From Cladocopium goreaui (taxonomy: Eukaryota; Sar; Dinophyceae; Suessiales; Symbiodiniaceae): a stretch of 64,000 nt of DNA. Below are positions 31,766 to 42,800 of the stretch, piece after piece. The DNA is taken from contig CAMXCT020006563.1 of assembly GCA_947184155.2 (NCBI GenBank), positions 78,574 through 142,573 on the forward strand, read 5' to 3'. The translations under genes were made by a program, and so were the position numbers. Position 1 is the stretch's first letter; every line of letters begins with the position of its first letter. Below the pieces are notes generated by a model. It saw only the letters and a program-made list of their open reading frames with translations, was not told where the DNA came from and searched no databases.

Positions 31766-33532
31766 ATGACGCAAGCGTCCTTGTACGATGTGCTGCTGGT
31801 GGACCAACATGCCACTTTGGAGGAGATCAAGCTGGCTTTCAAAAAGCGTGCGCTGCAGGTTCATCCCGACAAAGGTGGCAGCAAGGAGGCCTTCCATTTG
31901 GTCTATGAGGCACTTGAGACCTTAGCTGATCCAGAGGCCCGCCAGAAGTATGATAGTGGAATAGCCAACATATCAACTACTGTGCAGCATCCAGAGGACA
32001 CCGGCCCAAGACGCAAGAAGACTTCAATGAAGCATCCTACTGCGCAGAAAGAGCCGCGTCCGGAGAAAGCTCAAAAGTCGAAGAAACGAACAGCTGACGG
32101 AAGCAATGCAGAAACGAAACCAGCAGAACCCAAAGCCACTCAGCCCGAACAAACCAAGCTGTTAATTCGAATTCGTGATATTTTGAAGAAGTTACCCCGG
32201 GATGTGCGGAGTGATGTGATCACCAAGCAATTCTCTCAGAAACAGCGCCTCATTCTGGAGAAATGGATGGTTGACATGTCCTCAGCTCAGGGTGGAAGAG
32301 AAGGACCCTTGGAAATAGCAGTGGAAGGTCAGGTAGCAGCCGTCCAGACCCTCCATTCAACATCAACAACTCTACCAGACAGTCCTTGCAGTGCTCTCGC
32401 TTTGCCAACGTCAAGCGCCAGCTTCAGCCCGAAAGAGTCTAAGAAGCAGTCAGCCAAGCAGACAACAAGAAACCCAAAGAAAGAGCCTACCAAAACGGGA
32501 AGCGTTGGTGGCTACCTAATCAAGAGCGGTGGCTCTCGCTCTCGTTACATCGCAGGAATTTGCTTTGATGCGGTTGAGATACACACCAAACCATGCGATT
32601 TCCAGACCGGTCTCGAGTACTTGGTGGTCCTGACTGCTGTGAAGCAGAAAATGCGAGATCCCCAAACCATGCATGTTTGCTTTGAGCAACGTCTGCAAAA
32701 AGCCTTGGTGTCGTCAGCTAAAGAGCATAGGGGGGACTCAGAAGAGCTCAAACTTGACTTTTGCGTGATACACTCTGCGCGTTTCTTCATTGGAGCGGAA
32801 TTACGAACCCCAAAGGTGCACACTGTTGAGCAGCTGGGGAAAACGCGCAGACTACTGGAACCATTTCGTAAATACCAGTATGCCAAGGGCGGAGGCAGGA
32901 GAAACAATTTTTGGCACTACAGCCCAGTCCATCTCCAAGATGCGTGGGGGCGGTTCAAAAAGGCAGTTGCTGAGGCATGGGATCTTGCAGGGAGAGACAG
33001 CAGCCGTGTTCTGCAGATGATGCATTCCCGTCATCAGGCTAAAACTGAATACCTGGATGCAAAGTTGCAACAGTGGGAACAGGTTCACATGGCAATGCAA
33101 GACAAGAAAAAACATCAGGGCAGGCGAGTGCGAGAAAGGAATCGGAATGGGTCTGCCAAGCTGCGTTGGGAGCGGCGACGGATGGCCTTGGAAGACAAGA
33201 ACAAACACAGGCCCAGGAAATTCCGAGTTCGTTTGAACTTGCAAAAGTGTCCTTCTCAGAAACTTTCCCGGACATTGTCAGAGTTGAAAAGGCTTCTTGT
33301 TAGATGGGAATGCATCCTCAAAAGGGAGGCACGGCTACTGGAGCAGGAGCGGCAGAAAGCCTTGCAACAGAGGAAGGCGCAACGGAAGAAGGACCAAGAG
33401 CAACGAAGACGGCAGGAAGCCTTGACCAGGAAACGTTTGCGAGAAGAGGAACGCTTGAGACAAGATTTGTTTCGCAAGAGAATGAGATGCGACCTCACTA
33501 TGGACGAGATTCTTGGTAGACGCCATGCTTGA
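31766..33532 (+). CDS. J-domain (DnaJ/Hsp40-like) protein, uninterrupted
   Basis: Open frame from an upstream ATG at 31712; I prefer the ATG at 31766 (MTQASLYDVL), which starts directly at the J domain, giving 588 residues. J domain: LYDVLLVDQHATLEEIKLAF, then KKRALQVHPDKGG with the HPD tripeptide that stimulates Hsp70 ATPase, then LVYEALETLADPEARQKYDS. There is no G/F-rich region or CxxCxGxG zinc repeats, so it is a type III (class C) J protein. A central segment (32505-32880 on DNA) with SGGSRSRYIAGICFDAVEI is globular and unrecognised. The C-terminal 200 residues are very basic Lys/Arg/Gln coiled coil. It has no introns, unlike its neighbours, suggesting retroposition. Presumed role: recruiting Hsp70 to a specific client or complex. 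Confidence 0.85.
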   Translation: MTQASLYDVLLVDQHATLEEIKLAFKKRALQVHPDKGGSKEAFHLVYEALETLADPEARQKYDSGIANISTTVQHPEDTGPRRKKTSMKHPTAQKEPRPEKAQKSKKRTADGSNAETKPAEPKATQPEQTKLLIRIRDILKKLPRDVRSDVITKQFSQKQRLILEKWMVDMSSAQGGREGPLEIAVEGQVAAVQTLHSTSTTLPDSPCSALALPTSSASFSPKESKKQSAKQTTRNPKKEPTKTGSVGGYLIKSGGSRSRYIAGICFDAVEIHTKPCDFQTGLEYLVVLTAVKQKMRDPQTMHVCFEQRLQKALVSSAKEHRGDSEELKLDFCVIHSARFFIGAELRTPKVHTVEQLGKTRRLLEPFRKYQYAKGGGRRNNFWHYSPVHLQDAWGRFKKAVAEAWDLAGRDSSRVLQMMHSRHQAKTEYLDAKLQQWEQVHMAMQDKKKHQGRRVRERNRNGSAKLRWERRRMALEDKNKHRPRKFRVRLNLQKCPSQKLSRTLSELKRLLVRWECILKREARLLEQERQKALQQRKAQRKKDQEQRRRQEALTRKRLREEERLRQDLFRKRMRCDLTMDEILGRRHA

Positions 33533-33737
33533 CGTGGGAAAAAGATGGAAAAAGGACCTGGCTGGGTTTCATTGCATGGAGCTAAGGAAAAAGTTCTTTT
33601 TCAATGCGTGGGATGAACCGGGGAGTGTGTGGATAAATCTGAAGATTCAGGCGCATTGAAAACTACGACAATGTTTTTAGTGATGGCTCATGATGTTTCT
33701 GGACATCACGGCGGTGCTAAAGATGATGAAAAAGAAG

Positions 33738-33830
33738 AATATGATGATGATGACGATGATGATGATGATGATGATGATGACGACGACGATGACGGTGACG
33801 ATGATGATGACGACGATGATGATGATGATG

Positions 33831-33864
<34 letters not shown>

Positions 33865-33906
33865 CGATGATTATGATGTTGATGATGATGTTGATGTTGA
33901 TGTCTA
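33738..33906. repeat. (GAT/GAC)n trinucleotide tract
   Basis: About 56 triplets, almost all GAT, GAC or GTT. The Asp, Met, Ile and His homopolymer frames are artefacts. Confidence 0.95.
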
Positions 33907-34294
33907 TTATCATGATTGCGGTAAAGTGCATGCGGCGCTTGTCCCACTATGCCATGTATCAATGTATGTACTGCACATCAATCTGGATTGAATATCCGTT
34001 AGTATCCATTGATATCAACTAATATCTATGAATATCAAATGCACTTCATGACCAGTGCCAGGTCCTACAACATCTCTATGCGCTGGTGGTGGAAAGACCC
34101 CTGTCCAGACCCAAGCTGGAAGATTCCAGAATGTGATGTGGAACGATCCAGGTTTACATATTATATATATAAAAAATATACTTATGTTTAAAATATAGTA
34201 GATATTATTATTCATGGATCATCATAATGGATTATTCATAGATCATGGATTACACATAATAGATATTAATGAACCAGAACGGATGATGATGCAT

Positions 34295-34530
34295 GATATA
34301 TATATATATATGTAATGTATGTACTGTCTGTATGTCTGTAGGTAGGTAGGTCTGTTATGTATGGTATGTATGTTATGCATTTTATGTAGATAATGTAGGT
34401 CATGTAGGTAATGTATGTAATCTATGTAATGTATGCAATGTATGGAATGTATGTAATGTATGTAATGCATGTATGTTAATATATGCATGTAGTGTATGTA
34501 TATTGACATATGCTTATATACATATATATA
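34295..34530. repeat. ATGTATGTA-type tandem repeat
   Basis: Degenerate ATGTATGT and GTAGGTAATGTA units. Confidence 0.85.
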
Positions 34531-34654
34531 TTATAGTCGATCTTATTAATGGATCGTAATGGATGATTCTGGATGATAATGGATGAGAATGGATGATTGA
34601 TAGCAGATGGTACTGGATTAATATCATACTGCTGCAAATGGAGTGCAACTGTGG

Positions 34655-34900
34655 ATTCAGATTTGCAACAATTCAAACTTTTGGAGAGGCTTGAATTGTG
34701 TCTGCGTTACTTTGAAGAATTCTTGAAGGGTCACTGCAACATCTCTGCAAACCGAACCACTTCTCATCCGCCAAGGCCTGCCTTTCAAGGCTTACCGGAG
34801 GCCAGCAGTTTCTCGAGCTGCTTTGACGACAGGAAATCCGTGTCTTGTTGTGGCTCTCCTTCCAAGCCAACTTCTTCTATGCTCAAAGCCAATCGGCCTA
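34655..34900 (+). CDS. Possible coding fragment
   Basis: The + frame encodes LQQFKLLERLELCLRYFEEF then LKGHCNISANRTT, followed by a serine/cysteine-rich stretch. No family is recognised and other frames are open. Confidence 0.25.
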
Positions 34901-35199
34901 GGAGACCTAGAAGATTTACTGATCACTGCATCTGTATATAGAATATGTATATATATATAACCATTGCACATTGAAGAGCCAATCTCTTGAAGATCGAGGA
35001 TCGCTTCCAGCCCTGGCAGGCCTTCAATGATCTATCTGTGATGACTTTTCCACCCTCTGCGAATGCAAAAAGGTGTTCGCTGCAAACCCTCGGTTTGCCC
35101 GCGGCGAATCCCGCATATCCTTTGACATGCTCAAATCCCTGCGTAGGGTTTAAGTTTTCTACTTTCCAAAACAACAAACGCTGAAACCCTAAAACCCTA

Positions 35200-36100
35200 A
35201 ATCCTCAAAACTTAAAGTCAAAATCACTGCGTTTAGACATGTATAGCCAGTGTTTTCATTCATCCTCTGGTGATAAGTATATCATGTTGTTTGGATGTGT
35301 TGTTTTTTCATGTGGGGTCCTCCACCAGGGTTTGGAGGGAAGGTGTTTTGTGTTGGGGATCCGACGGAGTCCGATGGAGCATGTTGTCACTGACTGACCT
35401 TACCTTAGCCAAGCCGCGGCTCAAGCTTAACGTAGGACCTGGAAACTCATGATGGTTCTGGTTCCAAGACAGAAGACCTTTGTGATCTGGTGAACTTTGG
35501 TACCAGCCAGCACTCATCATTGGGTTTCTACGATCAGAATCGACAACATATACTGGGTACAACCTGGGATGTTTGAGGGCAACGCCACCACCACGTAAAA
35601 CGAAACGGCATCTCAGCCACAGGGCTCCGACTTCATGAAAGCATCACAGGCACCATCTACCAAAACAAACACATGAACACATCAAATCACCACAAAAAGT
35701 ACTCTACCATAACACTATAGTTAGTGTAAGAGTATATATACTATTATACCAGTTTCATCAACCACACATCCTCCAAAAAGTCGGAGGTCCCCAAAATAGG
35801 CGCCGAAACACCATGTCAGGGACTCATAGAATCTGGTTATTCACCTGCTGGTAGATGAGGTGACACCTTTTAGAAAGCCTTTAGAATCCTTTCAGATCCT
35901 TTTGGTATATGGTGTATATATATAATATACATACGATATTGTATATATATAGTAATAGTGATACATAGTATATATATAATCATATGTATTGTTAATAGTG
36001 ATATTTATTACTATATATCATTATCATATATTACTATATTTTGATTATTGTTATGATGTACACATATTGGATCATCGCTCCATATCATTCGAGTCATCTT
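35200..36100. other. Stretch without a supported gene
   Basis: Mostly unique AT-rich sequence with a TA-rich microsatellite at 35910-36050. Two copies of AACCCTAAA occur at 35184-35202 just before it. Confidence 0.5.
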
Positions 36101-36104
36101 TGGC

Positions 36105-36210
36105 AGAACTCTAGTGGCCCAGGTTGTGCCGCTCGTTGCTGCCCTGCAAGGTGACCAAGGTGACCGTGGGAAAGCTCTGAAACATCTGCGTTTTTTGGCA
36201 AAAAAACCTG
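36105..36210 (+). CDS. Possible exon
   Basis: The frame encodes RTLVAQVVPLVAALQGDQGD then RGKALKHLRFLAKKPEAPS. Helical and plausible; gene unknown. It might belong to the SET-domain gene's 5' region, but no motif supports that. Confidence 0.35.
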
Positions 36211-36969
36211 AAGCACCATCAATTTTAGGCAACAAGTTTGTCACTGTTCAGGCTTTTTGCAACAAGCTGCGCATTGAAGATTCATTGGAAAAAAGAACAT
36301 CAAGACTGAGCCTGCGATTTTTCTTCAATTTTGTCACTGGAACTACTATTTCAAGTAATTCCGGATAGAGCTCTGACTTTTAATTGCAACTGGTCAGTAC
36401 CTGAATGATGTTCTGGATAGGCCTGGTCGTCTCGACTTCGTTGCAGCTTGAGGCTATGGTTTTATGGTTGGTATGTGTTGCAGGGGTCCTTCCAAACACC
36501 GGGATACAACACGCATGGTAGATGGCTTTTAAACTGTTTCTGAACCCAATCTTTGGACCACTGATGCTTAACAGATCTATGTTTTTTTGATGTTTAAAAC
36601 CCGATCTTTAAGCTTTGGCAGACCGACTGCTTTGTTCCCTCGCGTGCTGAACGCGAGATTTGCCAGCGAGGCAGGGCTTCCCATATTGCCACATGTTGCG
36701 CGAGCATCAGATCTTCATCCATGTTTTCCTGGATGTTTTCCACTGGGACATGCAACCTCAGAAAAGTTTTGAATCAGTAGATTCAGTAGATTTGCATGAT
36801 GCATACATATGCTGGAAAGACATGGAGAGACGAAATATATAGAATCTATATTTCCAGCCATGCCGCAACCAGGTACTTCTAGTGGCATGCTGGATGATGT
36901 CGTTTTTGCCACTTGATTAAAGCCGCGCCATGTCGCAACCACATCTGAGCATGCATGTGACTCTTCCAA

Positions 36970-37042
36970 TGCTGGGCAGGAGGCCAGAGAAGTATCTCAG
37001 GAGAAAGCCTTTGAAGTTGTGAACGTGGAAGGCCTATGGTGA
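36970..37042 (+). CDS. SET-domain gene, probable 5' exon
   Basis: Starts after GGGCAG. Encodes EAREVSQEKAFEVVNVEGLW. The FEVVNVEG part matches the first strand of SET domains, which precedes G-x-G and the GD-V/L-hydrophobic block found in the next exon. End not fixed. Confidence 0.45.
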
Positions 37043-39637
37043 GCTGTCTGAACTTATAATATACCATAGTGGGCTGTCCAGACAGCGAAAATCTCCAGTC
37101 AGTGATAAATTAGTGCCATATGGGACTGCCTTCCAGTGGGTATAGATATGTATAAATGATTGATATCCTGTGGCCGAGGCTCAAGTTTTCCAGGACACAT
37201 CATGCCATCCATGATCAGGCCATGGTCTCAGTGCACGTGCCACTCGAGACCTAAAGCCTCGAGCCCAGTGATATCTGGTTGCAGGGGAAGGATTGCTGGT
37301 TGATTTAAGGGAAAATCTGAAATCTCTAGGAACCCATTACTTGATTATACATCATCTAATATGGGAGTCTCCTAATTTCCTAGAAGGTTTCCCTTCCTCT
37401 CATTCTGGGAATGTGGACTGCTGGCTCTCAGGGAACATCTGAAAAAGATGCCCTCCATGCTGTGTAGACAAGGTTGGGCGATGTGGTGCTTCTGGAAGAA
37501 CCGGTGCTGGTCGTCACCAGCAACGACAAAGGCAGGGCCGCCCCGGTTACGTCATTTGAAGGGATCCCAGTGGCCCGTTTAGGCGACGAATGGAAGGAGC
37601 AGCTCTACAGCAAGTGAGCCGGGGAAGGGCGCGACCCACAGATCCAACAAGCAGCTTCCTGGTCGCCCATTTTCTTCGCCCTGGCAGCCTCGAGTCTTGC
37701 TTACCACCAAAACCTTGGGGAAACACTTTACCCCATCTGCTTTCAAAGTCAGCCTAGTCATACTCTCAACCCGGTCGAACTGGACTGAAACAATAAGTTG
37801 ATCACGTTCAACTTCATGAAGAATTCTCTTATTTTTTTTCACCCAGTTCATGCAGAAACTCTTTTCCCACTGCGATAAACTTACTGTATTGGTTGATATC
37901 TTCCAAGTACGTGGATATCCACCAAACAATAGTTCTTTCCATCCCCAATTCTCGTGGCGCGGTTGATCCCCCCTGAGCTTGACCAGGTACCAGGCCTTGC
38001 CAGAGGAGAAGCAGCAAGAGGTGCAGCTGGAGCAAATTGGACGTCAAGTAGCCTAGGAAAAGATAGAAGCATATTTCATCACGATTTTAGTGGGATGTTA
38101 CTTTTCCAATCCTCCTGGGGGTTAGATGTAATGTATACTATAATATATATATAATACATGTATTATATATATATATACACATACACAATATATGCCATAT
38201 ATGCGTATACACAAAGAATCCAATAAAGGTTGTGGGGATAGCAAACAACAATCATAGGATGATATTGTCAATGAGAATGGGGATTTGATGGTAGAGGGAT
38301 CAGCACTTACATCATTGTATTGATATATTTTTAATGGGATCAGCAATCATAAAGATTTGATGGAGAACGGATTCCGGCATGACGTGGGAGGTTTGGAATC
38401 TGCATGATGCGTGTTTGCAGAAACGAGAGAAGTGGGAGTCTTACTGCCTGGTGACAAGCCGAAGAGTGCTCGCAGTTCGCCATGTGGATTGACAGATACT
38501 TAAATGCTGTACAGCAATCGCTCCTACCTATGTTTTCTGTGAGGCACAGACAGGAAGCCTACACTTTTCTGATTGCTGCTATTGTTGGTTGAAGGTGGGC
38601 TGGGTACGGCTTGTGCCATCTGCCAAGGTCTCTGGAAGGCATTCTTTTTACAAACTGCATTGGGCGTGATCAGCGCGTGAGGTGGGGTCAAAGGGGCAGG
38701 AGGTCATGGTTGGATTTGAATTCAACAAGTCTCCGGGGGTTTGGGAGACCACGAAACCCTACACCTGGACAGCAGCTAGCAAAGATCATGGCTCCCTCCG
38801 AGTGAATCAACAGTATAAACGGATCACTATCGATCACCTTTTGTGCAGCTTTTGTATTGACAGCGGAGGTTTGACGCTGCGCTATGTTTGGAGTTGAGCC
38901 GCTTCAACCACTCGTGCAGTGGCGTCTCTCAGTCCTATAAGAGCTGCTATATGTTTGGAATTAGATCTGTGAGCCAGGCTTAGCAAGGTCTGAAGCAAGT
39001 TAGACTGAGAGGCATGCCTTGGGCCTTGGGCATTTTTGACTTGATCCAACTTTAGGGTAGCCACTTCTGAGGGGTTGGTGAAGGTCCCATTTTGGGGTTT
39101 TGGAACATTGCCTCCCATGTGGTGTTGGGAGATCATATTCCCAATGATGGGGTGATCTTTAAATTTCACTCCCTTGCTTTTGAGTGATTTGAAATATTTG
39201 AATAGGGCCCCCGAAACCATGAGATTTCGAATGCTTAAAGATGACTCACTTTTTTCTTGTTGGGAAACCTCTTCATATATCATATACCCAGGAGATTTTC
39301 AGGGGCCAATCGGCCAATCGGCCAATCTTCCAGACGATGTCTAACTGTACGAGGCCCCAACCTGGAGCAGAGTTGGGACCAAGAGGCTGGTCAGGCCAGA
39401 CAGCTGGAGTTGGGGCATCAAGTTTTGATGGTCCTTTTTCACTGACATCAACAAGGGGTTTCCTGTGATGGGAAGAATGAAAAACGGGTGGACAGTTTAT
39501 GTTAGTACGCTGCCCTGTTTTTTTTTGCTATGTCATTGTTCAATGTATGTTTCTTACCATTGATGCTTTTTGTGCTGGGGATTGTGGGACAATTTTGCCC
39601 CTACACTCTGATTATTTGGACCGGATCAGGGTGTCAG

Positions 39638-39724
<87 letters not shown>

Positions 39725-39775
39725 TGGTTGTGGTTGTGGTTGTGGTTGTGGTTGTGGTTGTGGTTGTGGTTGTGG

Positions 39776-39818
<43 letters not shown>

Positions 39819-42800
39819 GGTTGTTGTTGTGGTTGTGGTTGTTGTTGTTGTTGTTGTTATTGTTGTTGTTGTTGGTTGTGGTTGTTGTTGCTGCTGCTGC
39901 TGCTGTTGTTTTCTAACTTCGCTTTGACTTGAGACATCTTGAGACATTTTGATCTAACGACATGCCATTTGCTTGGTTTGCTTGGTCCAGAGCTGGGGCG
40001 TCTGGATTTACACCGTGCAGTTTCCATTTCCATTTTCAGTGATTCTTTGCTGCCTGGATGCCCAGTTGCCGGCGCTGAGGGTCAGTGAAGAAATGCGTCC
40101 TTCAAAAGCTATGCAGCTATGTTGAAGACCCTGTGTTTAGAATATTTTAGAATTATATAAGATGAATTAAGGCACGAACAGAATCACATTGCTTTTAGAG
40201 GGACAGTTGAGGAGTTTTGCACGCAATCAATATAGGCAGTGATGATGGGAGGCCCTGGGCAAGTCGAGCCGCCAGGTTTTATTCCTCAAACTCTGTCACT
40301 TAGGTCCGAATGCTCGTAGGTCCCAAATGCATCGAAGGGGCGGCCAGGAGGGTCGGGTTCACATGTGAAACAGGCGAAACAGATACAGCATCTGATACAT
40401 CGTCAGATCCCAATTGGGAAAAGGAATACAAAGGCTATGCACACTCCTTCATCAAGGAGACTCTCACAGCGGATGCCTACTTCACTGGCTACATTGCGGC
40501 AAAGACTTTGCAGCACGAGGAAATTCTGGACCGTTGCGAGCTACTTCAACTCAGATGTACGGTTCTTGCCTTGCTGTTTGCCATTGGATGCCAGTTTTTC
40601 CTGATTTCTTGGATGGGCATCATTGGCTTTGGATACAGCATCCCCGATCTACTAAAACCAGAGACCTTCCACCCGATCGTCAATCGTGGCTTGCTTTCGG
40701 TTGGGATTTTTGCCTTCATTATGCAGTGCTTAGGAGAGGATTACAAAGTCCAGGTCTATGATACTGCACTCTACTATGTAGACTACACCGAGAGTAGCTT
40801 TGAGATGGTTTCTATATTCAAAATGGCGAAAAAGGTGGTTCCACTCCTCTTGCAGGCATCCGGACTGCTTGTCCTTATTCGATCCAAGGGCAATCTGGAG
40901 ATTATTTTGAACTGCACTGCTTTAGCATTTGTTTTCGAGCTTGATGATTTGACGCTTGCTGCCATTTGTCCGCGCTTGACTGAATCGATGTACATAAGGC
41001 GAGAGGAATTCTTTGCAGGTTTGGCAGAGAATGCTGATAATGTCATCGCAACAGGCAGCTTTGCAGGCGGCCACAGAGCCCTTCATGCTCCTCTTTTAAT
41101 TGTGTTTGTTTTTGTCCTGTCCATAGTCATTCCCTGATGGTATCCCCTAGACCATGAGATTTTAACACAACTGTTTTCGCATGAGCTTTGCATCTGACCT
41201 TGAGCCCTTGTGACAAGATGAAAAGGCATTTTTGTGCATCGTCGCCATTTTGCAACTCCGTTTGGCCGGAGTCCATTTCGCAGCTTCATGGGTTGGATTC
41301 ACTCTGACAGTTTTTTGCAATCCTTTTGTATTTTTACCATTGACTCCACAGCGAGGTTGTGAAGACATTCAGGGATTTGACTTCTTGAAGCCCATTGATT
41401 TCTTCATTTTGATGACGCCACAAATGGTACTTTTGAAGTCCTTTTCACAAAACTTTGGGGCATCGCGGCATCACAGTTCTTTTTCTTAGCACCAGACCCA
41501 AAAATACTTAAGGCAAGACGCCTTGTATAGTTAAGAACTGATGCCCTGCTTTTTGGTGACGGCAAGAAACATCCGCAAGGTGGACACCTGACGGGAGTTC
41601 TGGCAGCAAACCATTAGACCCTGACAACTTTTTCCGAATACAGTCAAAAGAATTAAATTATCAACGCCCTTCAGGTGTCCCGACATGGACATACAATCAG
41701 TAGCAAATCCAGACTATCCAAACATCGCGAAACCAACGTATGAGGAAAAGATTCCAGTGTTAGACAAGACCGATTAATGGTTTTGTTGAGATGGTTTTTA
41801 TGTTGAAGCTCAACCACACTCCACAAGTTCCAGACCCAACCCAAACTACTTAAAGAGAAGACACCTTGATCGGTAAGTCGTAACTGGCAGAGGATACAGA
41901 GACATTCAACAGACAATTTTGACATTGAAAATCAATCCAACTCCTGATCCAATCAACCCCAACATCCTCAATCCTCAAATTAGTCCCAAAAATACATAAA
42001 GAAAGACACCCTGATGATCATATAGAGTATATATATATATATATATGGGTATGGGTCAATACCTATTAATACCATTTTTAGGGGGATGAACATCCATTTA
42101 CCAGCTATTTTGATGTTCACCAGGGGTACAAGGTTTTGACACACTGCCATATATATATATATATATCTATATATATATATAGATTATAAATGATGATAGA
42201 ATAATGGCACGATCACAGCAGATTGTTTTGGCTTCCCTTTTATCATTTGTGTAGGAGTTTGAACCCCTGTATCTTCTAATCTGTTTTGTTGGTCTCTTTT
42301 CACATACAATTATCCACATCCACACTGTTGATGGATCGGATGGGTCTTGTTCCTTTGCGTTCTTGAGTGTTTGACTGATTGATCCGAAACCCATTTCAAG
42401 ATTGTAATTTACATTGCTTATGTTGTCATCTCTTCATAGTCTCCTTGCCATATATTCTAGTGTTAGATCAAGATAAAAACAGCATACAGTGTAAACAATA
42501 CATAAAACAACCATATAATTGAAACAAAACATGATATGTCCAATAATCTTATAATGAGTGAGTGTATCAGCATGATCAATAGAAACCACCCCCACTGGAA
42601 CCATTTGCTCAAAGAAGTCGTTACAGTCTGTCGGAGGTGCTCCAAGAGGCAAAGGACTTTCCAATACATGGAACACAAACTTATGGAGATGGAAAAGCAC
42701 AGTATGAAGAGGAAGAAGAAGGCACATACTTTCACCTAAAAGAGTTGAAGGAACATCTCAAAACTCTCCCATCTGATGAAAGACACAAAGTGAAGGGTTT

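Larger units (their letters stand above)
33540..34600. other. Spacer downstream of the J-domain gene
   Basis: Holds the (GAT/GAC)n tract, a unique 150 bp stretch and (ATGT)n-type repeats. No supported gene. Confidence 0.6.

Noticed and set aside
33629-33991. Poly-Asp, poly-Met and poly-Ile ORFs, apparent acidic protein
   Set aside because: Triplet repeat artefacts of (GAT/GAC)n.
37170-37190. GGCTCAAG resembling the 3' end of the dinoflagellate spliced leader
   Set aside because: Only eight bases match; the preceding CCATTTT is absent. No full spliced-leader relic was seen upstream of the three intronless genes.
39499-39947. Poly-Val, poly-Leu and poly-Thr ORFs
   Set aside because: Triplet repeat artefacts of (GTT)n.
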